Shown here one piece after another: positions 1 to 9,486 of a stretch of 64,000 nucleotides of DNA. Numbering within the stretch: the first letter of the stretch is position 1; each line of letters begins with the position of its first letter. The notes under the pieces are model-generated. The model searched no databases and was not told where the DNA came from. It saw nothing but the letters and a program-made list of their open reading frames with translations. The translations under genes and the position numbers were made by a program. The stretch is from Bacteroidota bacterium. GTDB taxonomy: Bacteria; Bacteroidota; Bacteroidia; Chitinophagales; Chitinophagaceae. The stretch is from NCBI GenBank assembly GCA_023387985.1, contig JAEWHC010000004.1, forward strand, positions 62,001 through 126,000, in the 5' to 3' direction.

Positions 1-1614
1 TTTGAACTAACAGACAAGGAACTTTCATTTCTTGCCGATTACTTTCACATTACAAAGTCCCAAGCACTTTTAATTGCTGTTATTTTTACTTTGAATTACA
101 AAGGGCGGAAAGTTGATTTAGATGATTTGAATTCACATTTTGAATGTAATCCAATGAAACTTCTCGAATACAGCGATGACTTTGTTGAATTATATGAGAA
201 ACGTTTGCTACGCAAAAACAACAAAAGCAATAGACACAGACAAATAAAACTGAAGGGAGCGGACGAAGAATTTTGTATCAACGAATTAGTTTCTGAAAAA
301 ATACTGAAAAGCGAACCTATTCCTGAAGTTTTGATTGATGTTGTGAAATATGAAGACATATTTACTTTACTTGAAAAACTATACGAATTAGGCGAGCAGA
401 GAGACAACGATGAAATTACTACAAGAGAATTGTTTGAGCAGACTCAAAGCATTATAGATGAAAACATACATTTTGAACTTATTGAGAGAACACGGTTTTT
501 AGGAACATCTATTGAAGAAAAATATTTGTTTTTATACGTTGTTTGGAAATTTCTTGAAGGCGACAAAGACCCTTGGGTTGAACGAACTTTCAAAGGGATT
601 TACGACAGACCAAACGAACGATTTACCCAAATACAAAGGTTTTTAACCAAAGAAAACAATCTGATTAAGGAAGATTGGTTAGAAATAGAAGATGCCGCTT
701 TTTTTGATGATGCTAAAATGAAACTTACAGAAAAAGCATTAGACTTACTATCCGACTGCGACATTAAATTATTCAATAAGGATTTAGACAAAAAGAAAAA
801 GGAAAACGTAATTCTGCCCGACAGTGTGCCATTCCGTGAACTAATTTATAGTGATGAAGAAGCACATCAATTAGATTTATTAAAAACTCTTTTAGTAGAA
901 GAAAATTTTAAAAACACGCAAGAACGATTAGTAGAAAAAGCATTGCCAAAGGGTGTAACTGTATTGTTGCACGGTGCACCAGGCACAGGAAAAACAGAAA
1001 GTGTTTTACAAATTGCCAAAGCTACAAACCGAGAAATAATGAAAGTTGATATTAGTGCATCACGCTCAATGTGGTTTGGTGAAAGTGAAAAAATTATCAA
1101 ACAAGTTTTTAAGGATTATAAATCCTATGCAAAAGGTCTACAAGCAACACCTATCTTGTTCTTCAATGAAGCTGATGCAATAATTGCTAAACGCAAAGAG
1201 GCAAATACTTCAAATGTGAGCGACACAGAAAACAGAATTCAAAATATTTTATTGGAAGAAATTGAAAACTTTGAAGGCATTTTAATTGCAACAACCAACT
1301 TAGCAAACAATATGGACAACGCATTTGAAAGGCGTTTCTTATTCAAAGTTGAATTTAAAAAGCCAAGTGTTTCTGCTAAATCACAAATTTGGAAATCCAA
1401 ATTACCACATTTATCAAATGATGATTGTGAATTGTTGGCTTCTCAGTTTGATTTTTCGGGCGGACAAATTGATAACATCGTTCGTAAAAACGAAATCAAC
1501 GAGATTATTCACGGCAATAAAGTTGATGTAAAAACGCTTTTTGAATTTTGCAAAGAAGAAACACTAAGTAATCAGTTTTCAAGAAATCAAATTGGATTTA
1601 AAAGAAGCAACTAA
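1..1614 (+). CDS. AAA-family ATPase, 5' end outside the window
   Basis: The frame is open from base 1, so the gene starts upstream of the window; the first in-window start-like codon (TTG at 91) is probably internal. About 537 residues are visible. The C-terminal third is a classic AAA module: Walker A GAPGTGKT near residue 325 of the visible part, a Walker B-like ILFFNEAD near residue 385 (Asn replaces the usual Asp before Glu), then sensor-like TTN and an ERRFLF arginine-finger region. The N-terminal ~300 residues are charged and alpha-helical with no domain I recognise. It ends TAATG, overlapping the exonuclease start by one base, so the two are probably translationally coupled. Function unknown; the gene company (exonuclease, two DUF262 proteins, WYL regulator) suggests the ATPase of a multi-gene defence unit. 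Confidence 0.85.
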   Translation, partial: FELTDKELSFLADYFHITKSQALLIAVIFTLNYKGRKVDLDDLNSHFECNPMKLLEYSDDFVELYEKRLLRKNNKSNRHRQIKLKGADEEFCINELVSEKILKSEPIPEVLIDVVKYEDIFTLLEKLYELGEQRDNDEITTRELFEQTQSIIDENIHFELIERTRFLGTSIEEKYLFLYVVWKFLEGDKDPWVERTFKGIYDRPNERFTQIQRFLTKENNLIKEDWLEIEDAAFFDDAKMKLTEKALDLLSDCDIKLFNKDLDKKKKENVILPDSVPFRELIYSDEEAHQLDLLKTLLVEENFKNTQERLVEKALPKGVTVLLHGAPGTGKTESVLQIAKATNREIMKVDISASRSMWFGESEKIIKQVFKDYKSYAKGLQATPILFFNEADAIIAKRKEANTSNVSDTENRIQNILLEEIENFEGILIATTNLANNMDNAFERRFLFKVEFKKPSVSAKSQIWKSKLPHLSNDDCELLASQFDFSGGQIDNIVRKNEINEIIHGNKVDVKTLFEFCKEETLSNQFSRNQIGFKRSN

Positions 1615-2093
1615 TGACATCATTCACCGCCATAGATTTTGAAATAGCACATCCACAAAAGTGGAGTATTTGCCAAGTTGGTTTGGTTCGTGTAGAAAGC
1701 GGAATTGTATCTGAAAAAATTTCATTATTGGTTCAACCACCAAATAATTTTTATTGGGAAAAGTTTATAGACATTCACGGAATTACACCCGAACAAACTG
1801 TTACAGCTCCGACTTTTGAATTAGTTTGGCAAAAGATTGAGCCTTTTATCAAGGAACAAATTGTTGTTGCCCACAATGGTTTTGCATTTGACTTCCCTTG
1901 CTTGAAAAACTCCTTAGTGTACTACGAAATTTTGGAGCCACATTACGAAAAACATTGCACTTACAAACTCTACAAAAAAAACTTGGCGACACTTTGCCAA
2001 GAAAACAATATTTCGCTAAACCACCACGATGCATTGAGTGATGCAAATGCTTGTGCAGAGTTATTTAATTTGTATTTAAGAAGAAATAATTAG
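1614..2093 (+). CDS. DnaQ-like 3'-5' exonuclease (DEDD superfamily)
   Basis: 159 residues, a stand-alone exonuclease domain. Motif I is AIDFEIA (Asp-x-Glu) at residues 6-11, motif II is NGFAFDFP near residue 88, and motif III ends HHDALSDANA near residue 140, the DEDDh arrangement with His and Asp four residues apart. This family removes nucleotides from 3' ends of DNA or RNA using two metal ions. The start ATG overlaps the stop codon of the upstream AAA gene, and one base separates its stop from the next ATG, so it lies inside a tight operon. As a small domain next to an AAA ATPase and DUF262 proteins it is more likely an effector of a defence module than the DNA polymerase proofreading subunit. 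Confidence 0.88.
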   Translation: MTSFTAIDFEIAHPQKWSICQVGLVRVESGIVSEKISLLVQPPNNFYWEKFIDIHGITPEQTVTAPTFELVWQKIEPFIKEQIVVAHNGFAFDFPCLKNSLVYYEILEPHYEKHCTYKLYKKNLATLCQENNISLNHHDALSDANACAELFNLYLRRNN

Positions 2094-2094
2094 A

Positions 2095-3924
2095 ATGAAA
2101 AACAGCAACAACATATCAATAAAAACAATCAGCGAATTGCTTAAATGTGATTTCTTTATTCCATCGTATCAAAGAGGTTATCGTTGGACAGAGCAACAAG
2201 TAACAGATTTGTTGAATGATGTATGGGAATTTATAAATAAACCAAATAAAAAGGATGATGAATGGTACTGTTTGCAACCAGTTGTAGTAATCAAGAGCGA
2301 TGATGATACAAAACACAAAAATAATTTAATTGGAGATTGGCACGATGTAATTGACGGACAGCAACGATTAACGACAACATTTCTTATCATAAAAAACTTA
2401 GAACGCTTTGTTGAAAGTGAAAGAAAGAACTTCAAAATACAATATGAAACACGAAAAGGCAGTGAAGACTTTTTGACAGAAATAGAAAGCAAATCACAAG
2501 ATGATTCTGAAAAAAATATTGATTATTTTCATATTTACAATGCTTACACGACTATTAAGACTTGGTTTCAAAAAAAAGCAAATGAAGGGCAAACCTCAAT
2601 AAGTTCAAAGTTTATTACGCCATTTTTAGAGAAAGTTAAAATCATTTGGTACGAAACTACGGATTCTGATTCTATAGATATTTTTACGAGATTAAACAGC
2701 GGAAAGATTCCACTAACAAATGCCGAATTGATAAAGGCTTTGTTTTTGAATAGTTCAAATTTTGTGAATGCAGATGAAGTAAAACTTGGATTAATTCAAC
2801 GAGAAATTGCTTCAGAATGGGACAGAATTGAATATGCCTTACAAGACGATTCTTTATGGTATTTCATCAATAAAAACGAAAACAAGTTAGCAACGAGAAT
2901 TGAGTTTATTTTCAATTTGATGTATCAGATGGCGCAAGCAAATGATGAGGAGAATGTAAAAAGAGAACAACTTAAAATAAAAACAAAAGAGCAAATTGAA
3001 GAAAGGAAAAAGGAACATCTAACAATCTCTGAGAGGTTCGGAAATGATGAACACTCAACTTTTCGTTACTTCAATAATCAATTCAAAGAAAAGTCAATAA
3101 TTGAGGTGGATAAAAATTGGAAAGAAATTAAAAAATATTTCCAAACACTTGAGGAATGGTACAATGACAGAGAGTTATATCACAAAATCGGCTATCTGAT
3201 TGCAATTGGAACAGATATTAAAGGAATACTTAATGAAAAAAAAGAGAAATCAAAAACAGAATTTGCGAATTGGATTAACCGACAAATAAAAAGCAAATTT
3301 GAAAACTTGAAATTGGAAGAAGTAAAATATAACGGAGGGTATGTGCGTGAAATTTTATTATTACACAACATTCAAACAATGCTCAACAATGAAAACGAAA
3401 CAAATCGTTTCCCATTCGATAGATATAAAAAAGAGTTTTGGGATGTTGAACATATTCACGCTATCGCAACAGAGGTAAAAGTTAAAAAGGAAGATCAAGC
3501 TGAATGGCTGAAATCAAATTTTGTTGAAACAGCCAGCCCTCAAAATAAAAACATCGAGGATAAAATCAAAGATATTAGAGATACAGGGAACACTATTGAT
3601 GAAGCTGAATTTATATCTATCATTAATTATGTTTTGGGTGATGAAGATAACAGCTTAAAAAACCTTTGTTTGTTGGACAGAAGAACAAATCGTTCATATA
3701 AAAACGATTCTTTCAAGGAAAAAAGGAGAAAAATAATTAAAAGAGAAATGGAGGGAACTTTTATTCCAATTTGCACAAAGAATGTATTTATGAAATTTTA
3801 TTCTAATGATGTAAAAGGAATTGAAATTTGGAATGAAACCGATAGAGATTCTTATTTCAACAATATACAAGACGTAATCAAAAGTATTAAACTCAAAACG
3901 ACATCAATAGAAAATGAGCAATAA
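2095..3924 (+). CDS. DUF262 + DUF1524 protein (GmrSD-like, type IV restriction family)
   Basis: 609 residues. The N-terminal DUF262 domain shows IPSYQRGYRW (residues 21-30) and DVIDGQQRLTT (about 84-94), the ParB-like NTP-binding signature. The C-terminal DUF1524 region holds WDVEHIHAIA (about residue 450) and a late NLCLLDRRTNRSYKN...FKEKR segment, the His-Asn-His-like nuclease core. GmrSD and BrxU proteins of this architecture cut phage DNA with glucosylated or otherwise modified bases and are NTP-dependent; that is family knowledge, the substrate here is unknown. The core HIH is a variant of the usual EHI(Y/L)P motif: Pro is replaced by Ala. The last 11 bases overlap the next DUF262 gene. 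Confidence 0.85.
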   Translation: MKNSNNISIKTISELLKCDFFIPSYQRGYRWTEQQVTDLLNDVWEFINKPNKKDDEWYCLQPVVVIKSDDDTKHKNNLIGDWHDVIDGQQRLTTTFLIIKNLERFVESERKNFKIQYETRKGSEDFLTEIESKSQDDSEKNIDYFHIYNAYTTIKTWFQKKANEGQTSISSKFITPFLEKVKIIWYETTDSDSIDIFTRLNSGKIPLTNAELIKALFLNSSNFVNADEVKLGLIQREIASEWDRIEYALQDDSLWYFINKNENKLATRIEFIFNLMYQMAQANDEENVKREQLKIKTKEQIEERKKEHLTISERFGNDEHSTFRYFNNQFKEKSIIEVDKNWKEIKKYFQTLEEWYNDRELYHKIGYLIAIGTDIKGILNEKKEKSKTEFANWINRQIKSKFENLKLEEVKYNGGYVREILLLHNIQTMLNNENETNRFPFDRYKKEFWDVEHIHAIATEVKVKKEDQAEWLKSNFVETASPQNKNIEDKIKDIRDTGNTIDEAEFISIINYVLGDEDNSLKNLCLLDRRTNRSYKNDSFKEKRRKIIKREMEGTFIPICTKNVFMKFYSNDVKGIEIWNETDRDSYFNNIQDVIKSIKLKTTSIENEQ

Positions 3925-5995
3925 TCCAACATCAAAAAAATTAGACTTCCTGCAATTGCTTTCTAATGATAAAGTTATTGCTGAAAGTGAAACTTGGCAA
4001 CCACTAAGCAAAATTGAAATACCTATTATACAAAGAGATTATGCACAAGGTAGAGAGGGGAAAGAGGAACTACGAAAAAACTTTTTAACTGCTTTACGTG
4101 AAGTAGTTAATGACAAATCATTGGAATTAGATTTTGTATATGGCAGTGTAAAAAACAAAATTTTGCAGCCGCTTGACGGACAGCAACGATTAACAACCTT
4201 GTTTCTATTGCATTGGTTTGTTGCAGTAAAAGAAAATAAGTTAGATGATGAGCTAAAAAAACTATTGACGAAATTCACTTACGAAACACGAACAAGTTCA
4301 AGAGAATTTTGCAATGATTTAATTAATAAAGGAATTGACCTCAACAAACTACTAGAAACAGATTTCTACGATGAAGAAAAAAATAAACCAAAGAACAATG
4401 AGTTATCTAAATCAATTATTAACAGTTCTTGGTTTTTCCTTTCTTGGAAAAGAGACCCTACAATAAAATCAATGCTCACTATGTTGGATTCTATTCAGCA
4501 TACTTTTAAAGATAAAACAGATATTTGGGACAAGCTAAACAAGATTAGCTTTCATTACATAGAACTACAAAACTTCGGTCTTTCCGATGACTTGTATATC
4601 AAGATGAACGCAAGAGGCAAGCATCTTACTGATTTTGAAAATTTCAAAGCAAAGTTTGAGCAACGCATAAAACAAAATAAGTGGGAAATGAACGTAAACC
4701 CTACTGCAACATTTTCATATAAAATTGATACGGATTGGACAAACTTGTTTTGGAATTATCGTGATGACAAAAATAGAATTGACGAAAGCATTTTAAAATA
4801 TTTGGCAAATGTAGCAATCCTTTTTTATGCTCAAAGTTTAGAAATATATGATGATAAGTATGAAAAAGAAAATGTACGAAATGAACTTGAACTCAAAAGT
4901 AAAAATAAAAACATTACGGATGAGGCAGTAAAGAGAGAACGAATAGAACGAAGAATCGCAAAACTATTTAATGATTACAGCACAATACAGGCAGAAGATT
5001 TTACTACAAAAAAAGCATTTGAATATTTGAAAGAGTGCTTGGACATTTATTGCAAAGACAATAATGATAAGTTAAATACTGAATTGTTACTTTGGGATTA
5101 TAAAAGCAAAGACAGTAGCTTATTTAAGGACTTAGTAAAAGTTGATAATTCGACAACATATAAACAACGAGTTTTATTTTATGCTCAAAGCAACTATGTG
5201 AAAAATGTTGGCAGCAAAATTACTGTTGAAACTTTCTCTGATTGGTTGAGAGTAGTTAGAAACATTATTGAAAACGCCACTATTGATAGTTCAGCGACAT
5301 TTATGGGTGCAATAAATTTGATTAAAGAATTATCAAATGGTTGTAATGATGTTTATGATTTTCTTTCTAAAAATTCAATTCAATCAAAATTTGCCGAAGA
5401 ACAATTAAAAGAGGAAATAAGAAAGTCAAAATTAATTGCTAGTAATACTGAGATTAAATCAATCCTGTTTGAACTTGAGGACACTTTGTTTTGCAAAGGC
5501 ACAATTAATTGGTGTTTAGAATGCTCTAATAAAGTTGAAGAATTGAACAAAACTAAAGGAATAATCGATTCGCATTTGAGTCAAAATAATATTTCAAATT
5601 TGTTTCGCAGAGCATTGTTAACAATTGGGAATAACGATTTTTATAATTATTGGGGTACTTGGAGTTACAACACGAACACTCATAAAAAATGCTTTATTGA
5701 AAGCCGAAATGAATTAAAAAACAGTTTCACTAAAAATTATTGGTTTGATAATTACTTAAAACCATTAATTATTCAGCTTTGTAATAATGGTAATGACCTG
5801 CAAATTATTGTAGATTCATATACTTGCACGGAAGATATGCCAAATTGGAAAAGTAGGTTGATAAAAGAACCAGATTTATTAGATAATAATTGTCAAGGGC
5901 ATTATATGGGAATTACAGATGATAACAATCAATGCTATTTATATGGTTGGAAGAAAAGACCTGCCAGCAGAGATGAATGTTATCTCGTGGAGTAA
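3914..5995 (+). CDS. Second DUF262 protein without a visible DUF1524 nuclease
   Basis: 693 residues starting inside the end of the preceding DUF262 gene (ATG at 3914, 11-base overlap). The DUF262 signature is clear: IPIIQRDYAQGR near residue 35 and LDGQQRLTTLFLLHW near residue 85, then a DLYIKMNARGKHLTDFENFK segment near residue 225 that matches the conserved loop of the family. The remaining ~430 residues are helical and lack an HxxP or HNH-like motif that I can see. It may be a regulatory or sensor paralogue that partners with the nuclease-bearing copy. The pair in tandem, on the same message, is the distinctive feature of this unit. Confidence 0.82.
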   Translation: MSNNPTSKKLDFLQLLSNDKVIAESETWQPLSKIEIPIIQRDYAQGREGKEELRKNFLTALREVVNDKSLELDFVYGSVKNKILQPLDGQQRLTTLFLLHWFVAVKENKLDDELKKLLTKFTYETRTSSREFCNDLINKGIDLNKLLETDFYDEEKNKPKNNELSKSIINSSWFFLSWKRDPTIKSMLTMLDSIQHTFKDKTDIWDKLNKISFHYIELQNFGLSDDLYIKMNARGKHLTDFENFKAKFEQRIKQNKWEMNVNPTATFSYKIDTDWTNLFWNYRDDKNRIDESILKYLANVAILFYAQSLEIYDDKYEKENVRNELELKSKNKNITDEAVKRERIERRIAKLFNDYSTIQAEDFTTKKAFEYLKECLDIYCKDNNDKLNTELLLWDYKSKDSSLFKDLVKVDNSTTYKQRVLFYAQSNYVKNVGSKITVETFSDWLRVVRNIIENATIDSSATFMGAINLIKELSNGCNDVYDFLSKNSIQSKFAEEQLKEEIRKSKLIASNTEIKSILFELEDTLFCKGTINWCLECSNKVEELNKTKGIIDSHLSQNNISNLFRRALLTIGNNDFYNYWGTWSYNTNTHKKCFIESRNELKNSFTKNYWFDNYLKPLIIQLCNNGNDLQIIVDSYTCTEDMPNWKSRLIKEPDLLDNNCQGHYMGITDDNNQCYLYGWKKRPASRDECYLVE

Positions 5996-6022
5996 AACAT
6001 ACTAATAAATACGAAATTAATT

Positions 6023-6940
6023 ATGTCAAAAAGAGGCTACATATCAAGATACTTGCTCATTCTAAAAAAGTTGAAAGTAAAGCCCTATTCAACCTATGAA
6101 GAATTACAAACCTATATTGAAAACCAATTTGACTACCTGCAAATGCAAGACGATACGCTGAATATTGGTTTTTCAAAACGAACTCTGCAAAGGGATTTGA
6201 AAGAAATCAGAAACGTTTTTGGAATTGATATAGAGTATTCAAAAACGAACAAAGGTTATTACATCAGCCAAAGTGAAACAGAAAATATGAACTTTCAAAG
6301 AATGATTGAAGCCTTTGATATGTTCAATTCATTAAACCTTGCACAAGACTTGACACCTTTTATTCACTTGGAAAAACGCAGACCTCAAGGAACTGAAAAC
6401 TTATACGGTTTGCTTCACGCAATCAAGAATAAACTTAAAATCAAATTCACTTATCAGAAGTTTTGGGAAGAAGAAGTAAGCCAGCGTTTGGCTGAACCTT
6501 ATGCGTTGAAAGAATTTAAAAATCGTTGGTATATATTGGCGAAAGACAGCAAAGACAATAACATCAAAAGTTTCGCTCTTGACCGTTTGACAAATCTTGA
6601 AATTACAACGCAACATTATCAATATCCCGACAATTACAGCATTGAACAAAATTATCGCTATTGTTTTGGAATTATTAGTCCAAATGGTTCAGGCCCGCAG
6701 GACATCATTTTATCATTTGACCCGTTTCAAGGAAAATACATCAAAACATTGCCGTTACACGAAACGCAAAAAGTTTTGGTGGACAACGACCAAGAGACGA
6801 GAATAAAACTCAAACTTTGTTTGACACACGACTTATTTATGGAATTGTTATCATTTGGCGACAATATGAAAGTAATTGAACCAAAAAAATTATCAGATGA
6901 AATCAAAGAAGCACATAAAAAGGCATACAAACAGTATTAG
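6023..6940 (+). CDS. WYL-domain transcriptional regulator
   Basis: 305 residues. N-terminal winged helix (residues 1-75, with TLQRDLKEIRNVFGIDIEYS), then a WYL domain from about residue 135 (LKIKFTYQKFW...RLAEPYALKEFKNRWYILA) and a WCX-type C-terminal region ending near residue 300. Regulators of this form (such as BrxR and CapW) sit in phage-defence loci and repress them until a ligand, probably a nucleic-acid fragment or nucleotide, binds the WYL fold. It begins 27 bases after the second DUF262 gene and closes the five-gene cassette, so autoregulation of this unit is plausible but no operator is visible in the window because the operon promoter lies upstream of base 1. Confidence 0.9.
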   Translation: MSKRGYISRYLLILKKLKVKPYSTYEELQTYIENQFDYLQMQDDTLNIGFSKRTLQRDLKEIRNVFGIDIEYSKTNKGYYISQSETENMNFQRMIEAFDMFNSLNLAQDLTPFIHLEKRRPQGTENLYGLLHAIKNKLKIKFTYQKFWEEEVSQRLAEPYALKEFKNRWYILAKDSKDNNIKSFALDRLTNLEITTQHYQYPDNYSIEQNYRYCFGIISPNGSGPQDIILSFDPFQGKYIKTLPLHETQKVLVDNDQETRIKLKLCLTHDLFMELLSFGDNMKVIEPKKLSDEIKEAHKKAYKQY

Positions 6941-7030
6941 CCGACACACAAGGTCAAGCACATTTGCAAACCACACAAGCCGACACGCTGCCCAAAGTCT
7001 GCAAAAGAGCTTGCCCTTTACCCACGCAGA
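6941..7030 (+). repeat. Intergenic P-type repeat, copy 1
   Basis: Non-coding stretch after the WYL gene with TCAAGCACATTTG, CCGACACGCTG and TGCAAAAGAGCTTGCC segments that recur near 9,700, 14,600 and 25,640. It belongs to the tail of the cassette closed by the 7,182 palindrome. The open frame across 6,876-7,301 is a by-product of repeat sequence and is not a gene. Confidence 0.5.
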
Positions 7031-7181
7031 CAAAATTGAATTAAAAAAAATCTCCTCCCCTTCTGAAAATAAAAAATATACATACGCTCAACCCGACACG
7101 GACAGACAAAAAAGCAAACAGAAAATTACACTTAAACTAATGAATAACAATAGTTTGAAAGAACGAACAGACAGAACACCA

Positions 7182-7319
7182 GCTGCCAACATCACCTATA
7201 CGCAAGCAGGGGTTTCGTGCTTCGTAGGACAGTTAAGTGGTAAATTTAAAGTTCAGTTCTTCGTGGCAAGTTCAGTGGTAAAAATCCCTGCCTGCGTATA
7301 GCTGAGAACCGTTAGCGGC
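7182..7319 (+). repeat. attC-like palindromic site 1
   Basis: Left box GCTGCCAAC (7182-7190), right box CCGTTAGCGGC (7309-7319). The arms TATACGCAAGCAGGGG (from 7197) and ATCCCTGCCTGCGTATA (to 7300) are near-perfect reverse complements; the centre has further short hairpins. Compared with textbook integron attC sites it is at the long end (138 bp). The left box predicts that the five-gene cassette it closes opens with GTTGGCAGC, upstream of the window. Confidence 0.75.
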
Positions 7320-7353
7320 AAGGCGTGGCGACATCTCAAAAATTTGAACATTT

Positions 7354-7644
7354 ATGAATACTACAATTACTCAAGCAATTACTAACAGACAACTTCTACA
7401 ATTTTATTATGACGGAGAATTAAGAATTGTCGAACCACATTGCTACGGAAAGACAACAAAAGGAAATGAAGCAATTAGAGCGTTTCAAGTTGACGGGTAT
7501 TCATCAACAGGACAAATGGGATGGAAACTATATGACTTATCAAAAGCTTCATCAATTGAAATTTCAGAAGACACATTCATAAACCCAAGACCAGGTTATG
7601 TTACAGGTGACAAAGGAATGGTTGTAATTTATTGCGAATTATGA
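7354..7644 (+). CDS. Small WYL-like protein
   Basis: 96 residues. The sequence ITQAITNRQLLQFYYDGELRIVEPH resembles the opening strands of a WYL domain without the winged helix, followed by a QVDGYSSTGQMGWKLYDLSKASSIEI segment that resembles its later strands. Stand-alone proteins like this occur as cargo in accessory regions; function unknown. Its stop codon overlaps the ATG of the OLD-family gene (ATGA at 7641), which indicates coupled translation. It is the first gene of the cassette opened at 7312 and probably senses or regulates the ATPase/nuclease, an inference from coupling only. Confidence 0.78.
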   Translation: MNTTITQAITNRQLLQFYYDGELRIVEPHCYGKTTKGNEAIRAFQVDGYSSTGQMGWKLYDLSKASSIEISEDTFINPRPGYVTGDKGMVVIYCEL

Positions 7645-9479
7645 AGCTACTAGAAATTAAAGTTGAGGGATTTAAATGCTTTAAAGACTTAACTACAATA
7701 CCAATTGAAAATGTGGCTGTATTGATTGGAGAAAATGATGCAGGAAAATCTTCAATACTAAGAGCAATTGAATTATTACTTACAAAACAGAATCCAAGTG
7801 TTGAAGAGTTTTTTACATTAAAAGATGATGTTCTTGAGGAATTTTCGCTAGAAGCAAGATTTGAAATTACAGATAAAGACAATAAGGTTGAATTAAAAGA
7901 CTTCATTATTAACAACCACCTGCAGTATAAAAAAAAGTATAAAAAAGGCGAAGTATTTAAAACGACAATTCAGAAAACTATTTTCGTATATAATAATCTT
8001 GAAAATTATTTAGCACTTTCTGCCGAACCAACCAAACAGCTTTTAATTGACTTAGGAATTGCAGAGTTACCCAATCAAGATGCAAGAAAACAAGCAATAA
8101 AAAATTACATTGAAATAAATTGGGCTATTATCCCAAAAACTACAGCAGAAACAGAAATCAGTTTTAACGACATTTACAATTACATCCCTATTTATCAATA
8201 TTATGGAAGCCATATCTATGGAAATCCGCAAGCATTAGTAAAGAAAACTCTTGACAGTATCTATGCATCACACTTTTATGACGAGACAGGAAATTTAAAG
8301 CTTAGTTCCATAAGGGGGTTGAAGGATAAAATTCTAAATAATATTAATAAAAGCATTGAAGAAAAGCTATTATCAAAAATTAAAATTTACAACCCAAATA
8401 TTACCACAATTCAAGGACGGCTTGATATTGATTTTTCAAAAGGATTAGATTTCCAAGGATTAGAATTAGATGAAGGAAATGGATTTAAACTAATTGACCA
8501 AAAAGGAGAAGGCTCAAAAAAGAGATTGTTTCTTTCAATACTAGAATGGGATAAAGAAATTCAAGCTAACTTAATAAATAGTAGAGCAGTAATTCGAGCA
8601 TATGATGAGCCTGATTCTAATTTGCATTATGAAGCCCAAAGGAAAATGTTTAATGCTATTACAGATGTAGCGAATAATCCTAAATCTAATACTCAATCAA
8701 TAATTGCCACTCACTCAATTGCAATGATTGATAGAGCACCGTCAAATTCAATTATACACGTCTTACAAAATAACGGGGTTTCAACCATTAACTTTCTACA
8801 ATCGGATGGTGACATAGACATCCAAAATTTTCTCAACCAAATATCCATAATTGGCGGTATAAAAAACAGTAGTATATTTTATGAAAAATGCTTCTTGTTA
8901 GTCGAAGGTGAAAGTGAAGAATCTGCGATACCGAAAATGTATAAAAAGTTGTTTAATCGTACATTATCTGAAAGCGGAATTGTTCTAATCAATTTACGTT
9001 CAAATGGTGCGTGGTTCAATTTTCTTAAACTACTTCATAGGAATAAGAAAAACGTCACAGTTATGCTTCTCGATAGTGATACTCAAAATCCTGAATGTGG
9101 TGCAAATGTTACAGTTTCAAAATTAGCTGAAATTGGCTTTGACGCAGACTTTCTGGCTAACAACGTTTTTTTTGCTGGTACACAAGAATTTGAAGACGTT
9201 TTTCCAAATAATATTATTCGTGATGTTTTCAATAGATTATATACACGACCCACAAAATCAAAGTGGACAACTACCCAAATTCAAGATATAAGGAATAATA
9301 ATCCAAAAATATCGAAAGGCTTTTTAGAAGCTAGCAAACTACATATCGCACATCATAAAAAATTCTATAAAAAACCCGAATTCGCTACCGAGCTTGCTGA
9401 CTTAATAACTGTAAAAGATTTAAAAAATATTCAGATTTTGACCGACCTTTTTAAGAAGGTACACGAGATTGCAGACTAG
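7641..9479 (+). CDS. OLD-family ATP-dependent endonuclease (AAA + TOPRIM)
   Basis: 612 residues from the ATG at 7641; a TTG at 7632 is possible but the ATGA overlap with the preceding stop favours ATG. ABC/SMC-type ATPase: LLEIKVEGFKCFKDL at the N-terminus, Walker A GENDAGKSS (about residue 33), signature-like GEGSKKR region (about 293), AYDEPDSNLH (Walker B with D-loop, about 320) and ATHSIAMI switch His (about 360). A TOPRIM domain follows: CFLLVEGESEESAI (about 420) and LLDSDTQ (about 480). OLD proteins are nucleases active in phage exclusion (P2 Old, GajA of Gabija). No GajB-like helicase is adjacent, so this is a single-gene type, possibly controlled by the WYL-like partner. Confidence 0.88.
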   Translation: MKLLEIKVEGFKCFKDLTTIPIENVAVLIGENDAGKSSILRAIELLLTKQNPSVEEFFTLKDDVLEEFSLEARFEITDKDNKVELKDFIINNHLQYKKKYKKGEVFKTTIQKTIFVYNNLENYLALSAEPTKQLLIDLGIAELPNQDARKQAIKNYIEINWAIIPKTTAETEISFNDIYNYIPIYQYYGSHIYGNPQALVKKTLDSIYASHFYDETGNLKLSSIRGLKDKILNNINKSIEEKLLSKIKIYNPNITTIQGRLDIDFSKGLDFQGLELDEGNGFKLIDQKGEGSKKRLFLSILEWDKEIQANLINSRAVIRAYDEPDSNLHYEAQRKMFNAITDVANNPKSNTQSIIATHSIAMIDRAPSNSIIHVLQNNGVSTINFLQSDGDIDIQNFLNQISIIGGIKNSSIFYEKCFLLVEGESEESAIPKMYKKLFNRTLSESGIVLINLRSNGAWFNFLKLLHRNKKNVTVMLLDSDTQNPECGANVTVSKLAEIGFDADFLANNVFFAGTQEFEDVFPNNIIRDVFNRLYTRPTKSKWTTTQIQDIRNNNPKISKGFLEASKLHIAHHKKFYKKPEFATELADLITVKDLKNIQILTDLFKKVHEIAD

Positions 9480-9486
9480 ATGCCCA

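Noticed and set aside
6876..7301. 141-residue open frame after the WYL gene
   Set aside because: It runs through a P-type repeat and the palindrome at 7182, with no coding character and repeat-like composition.
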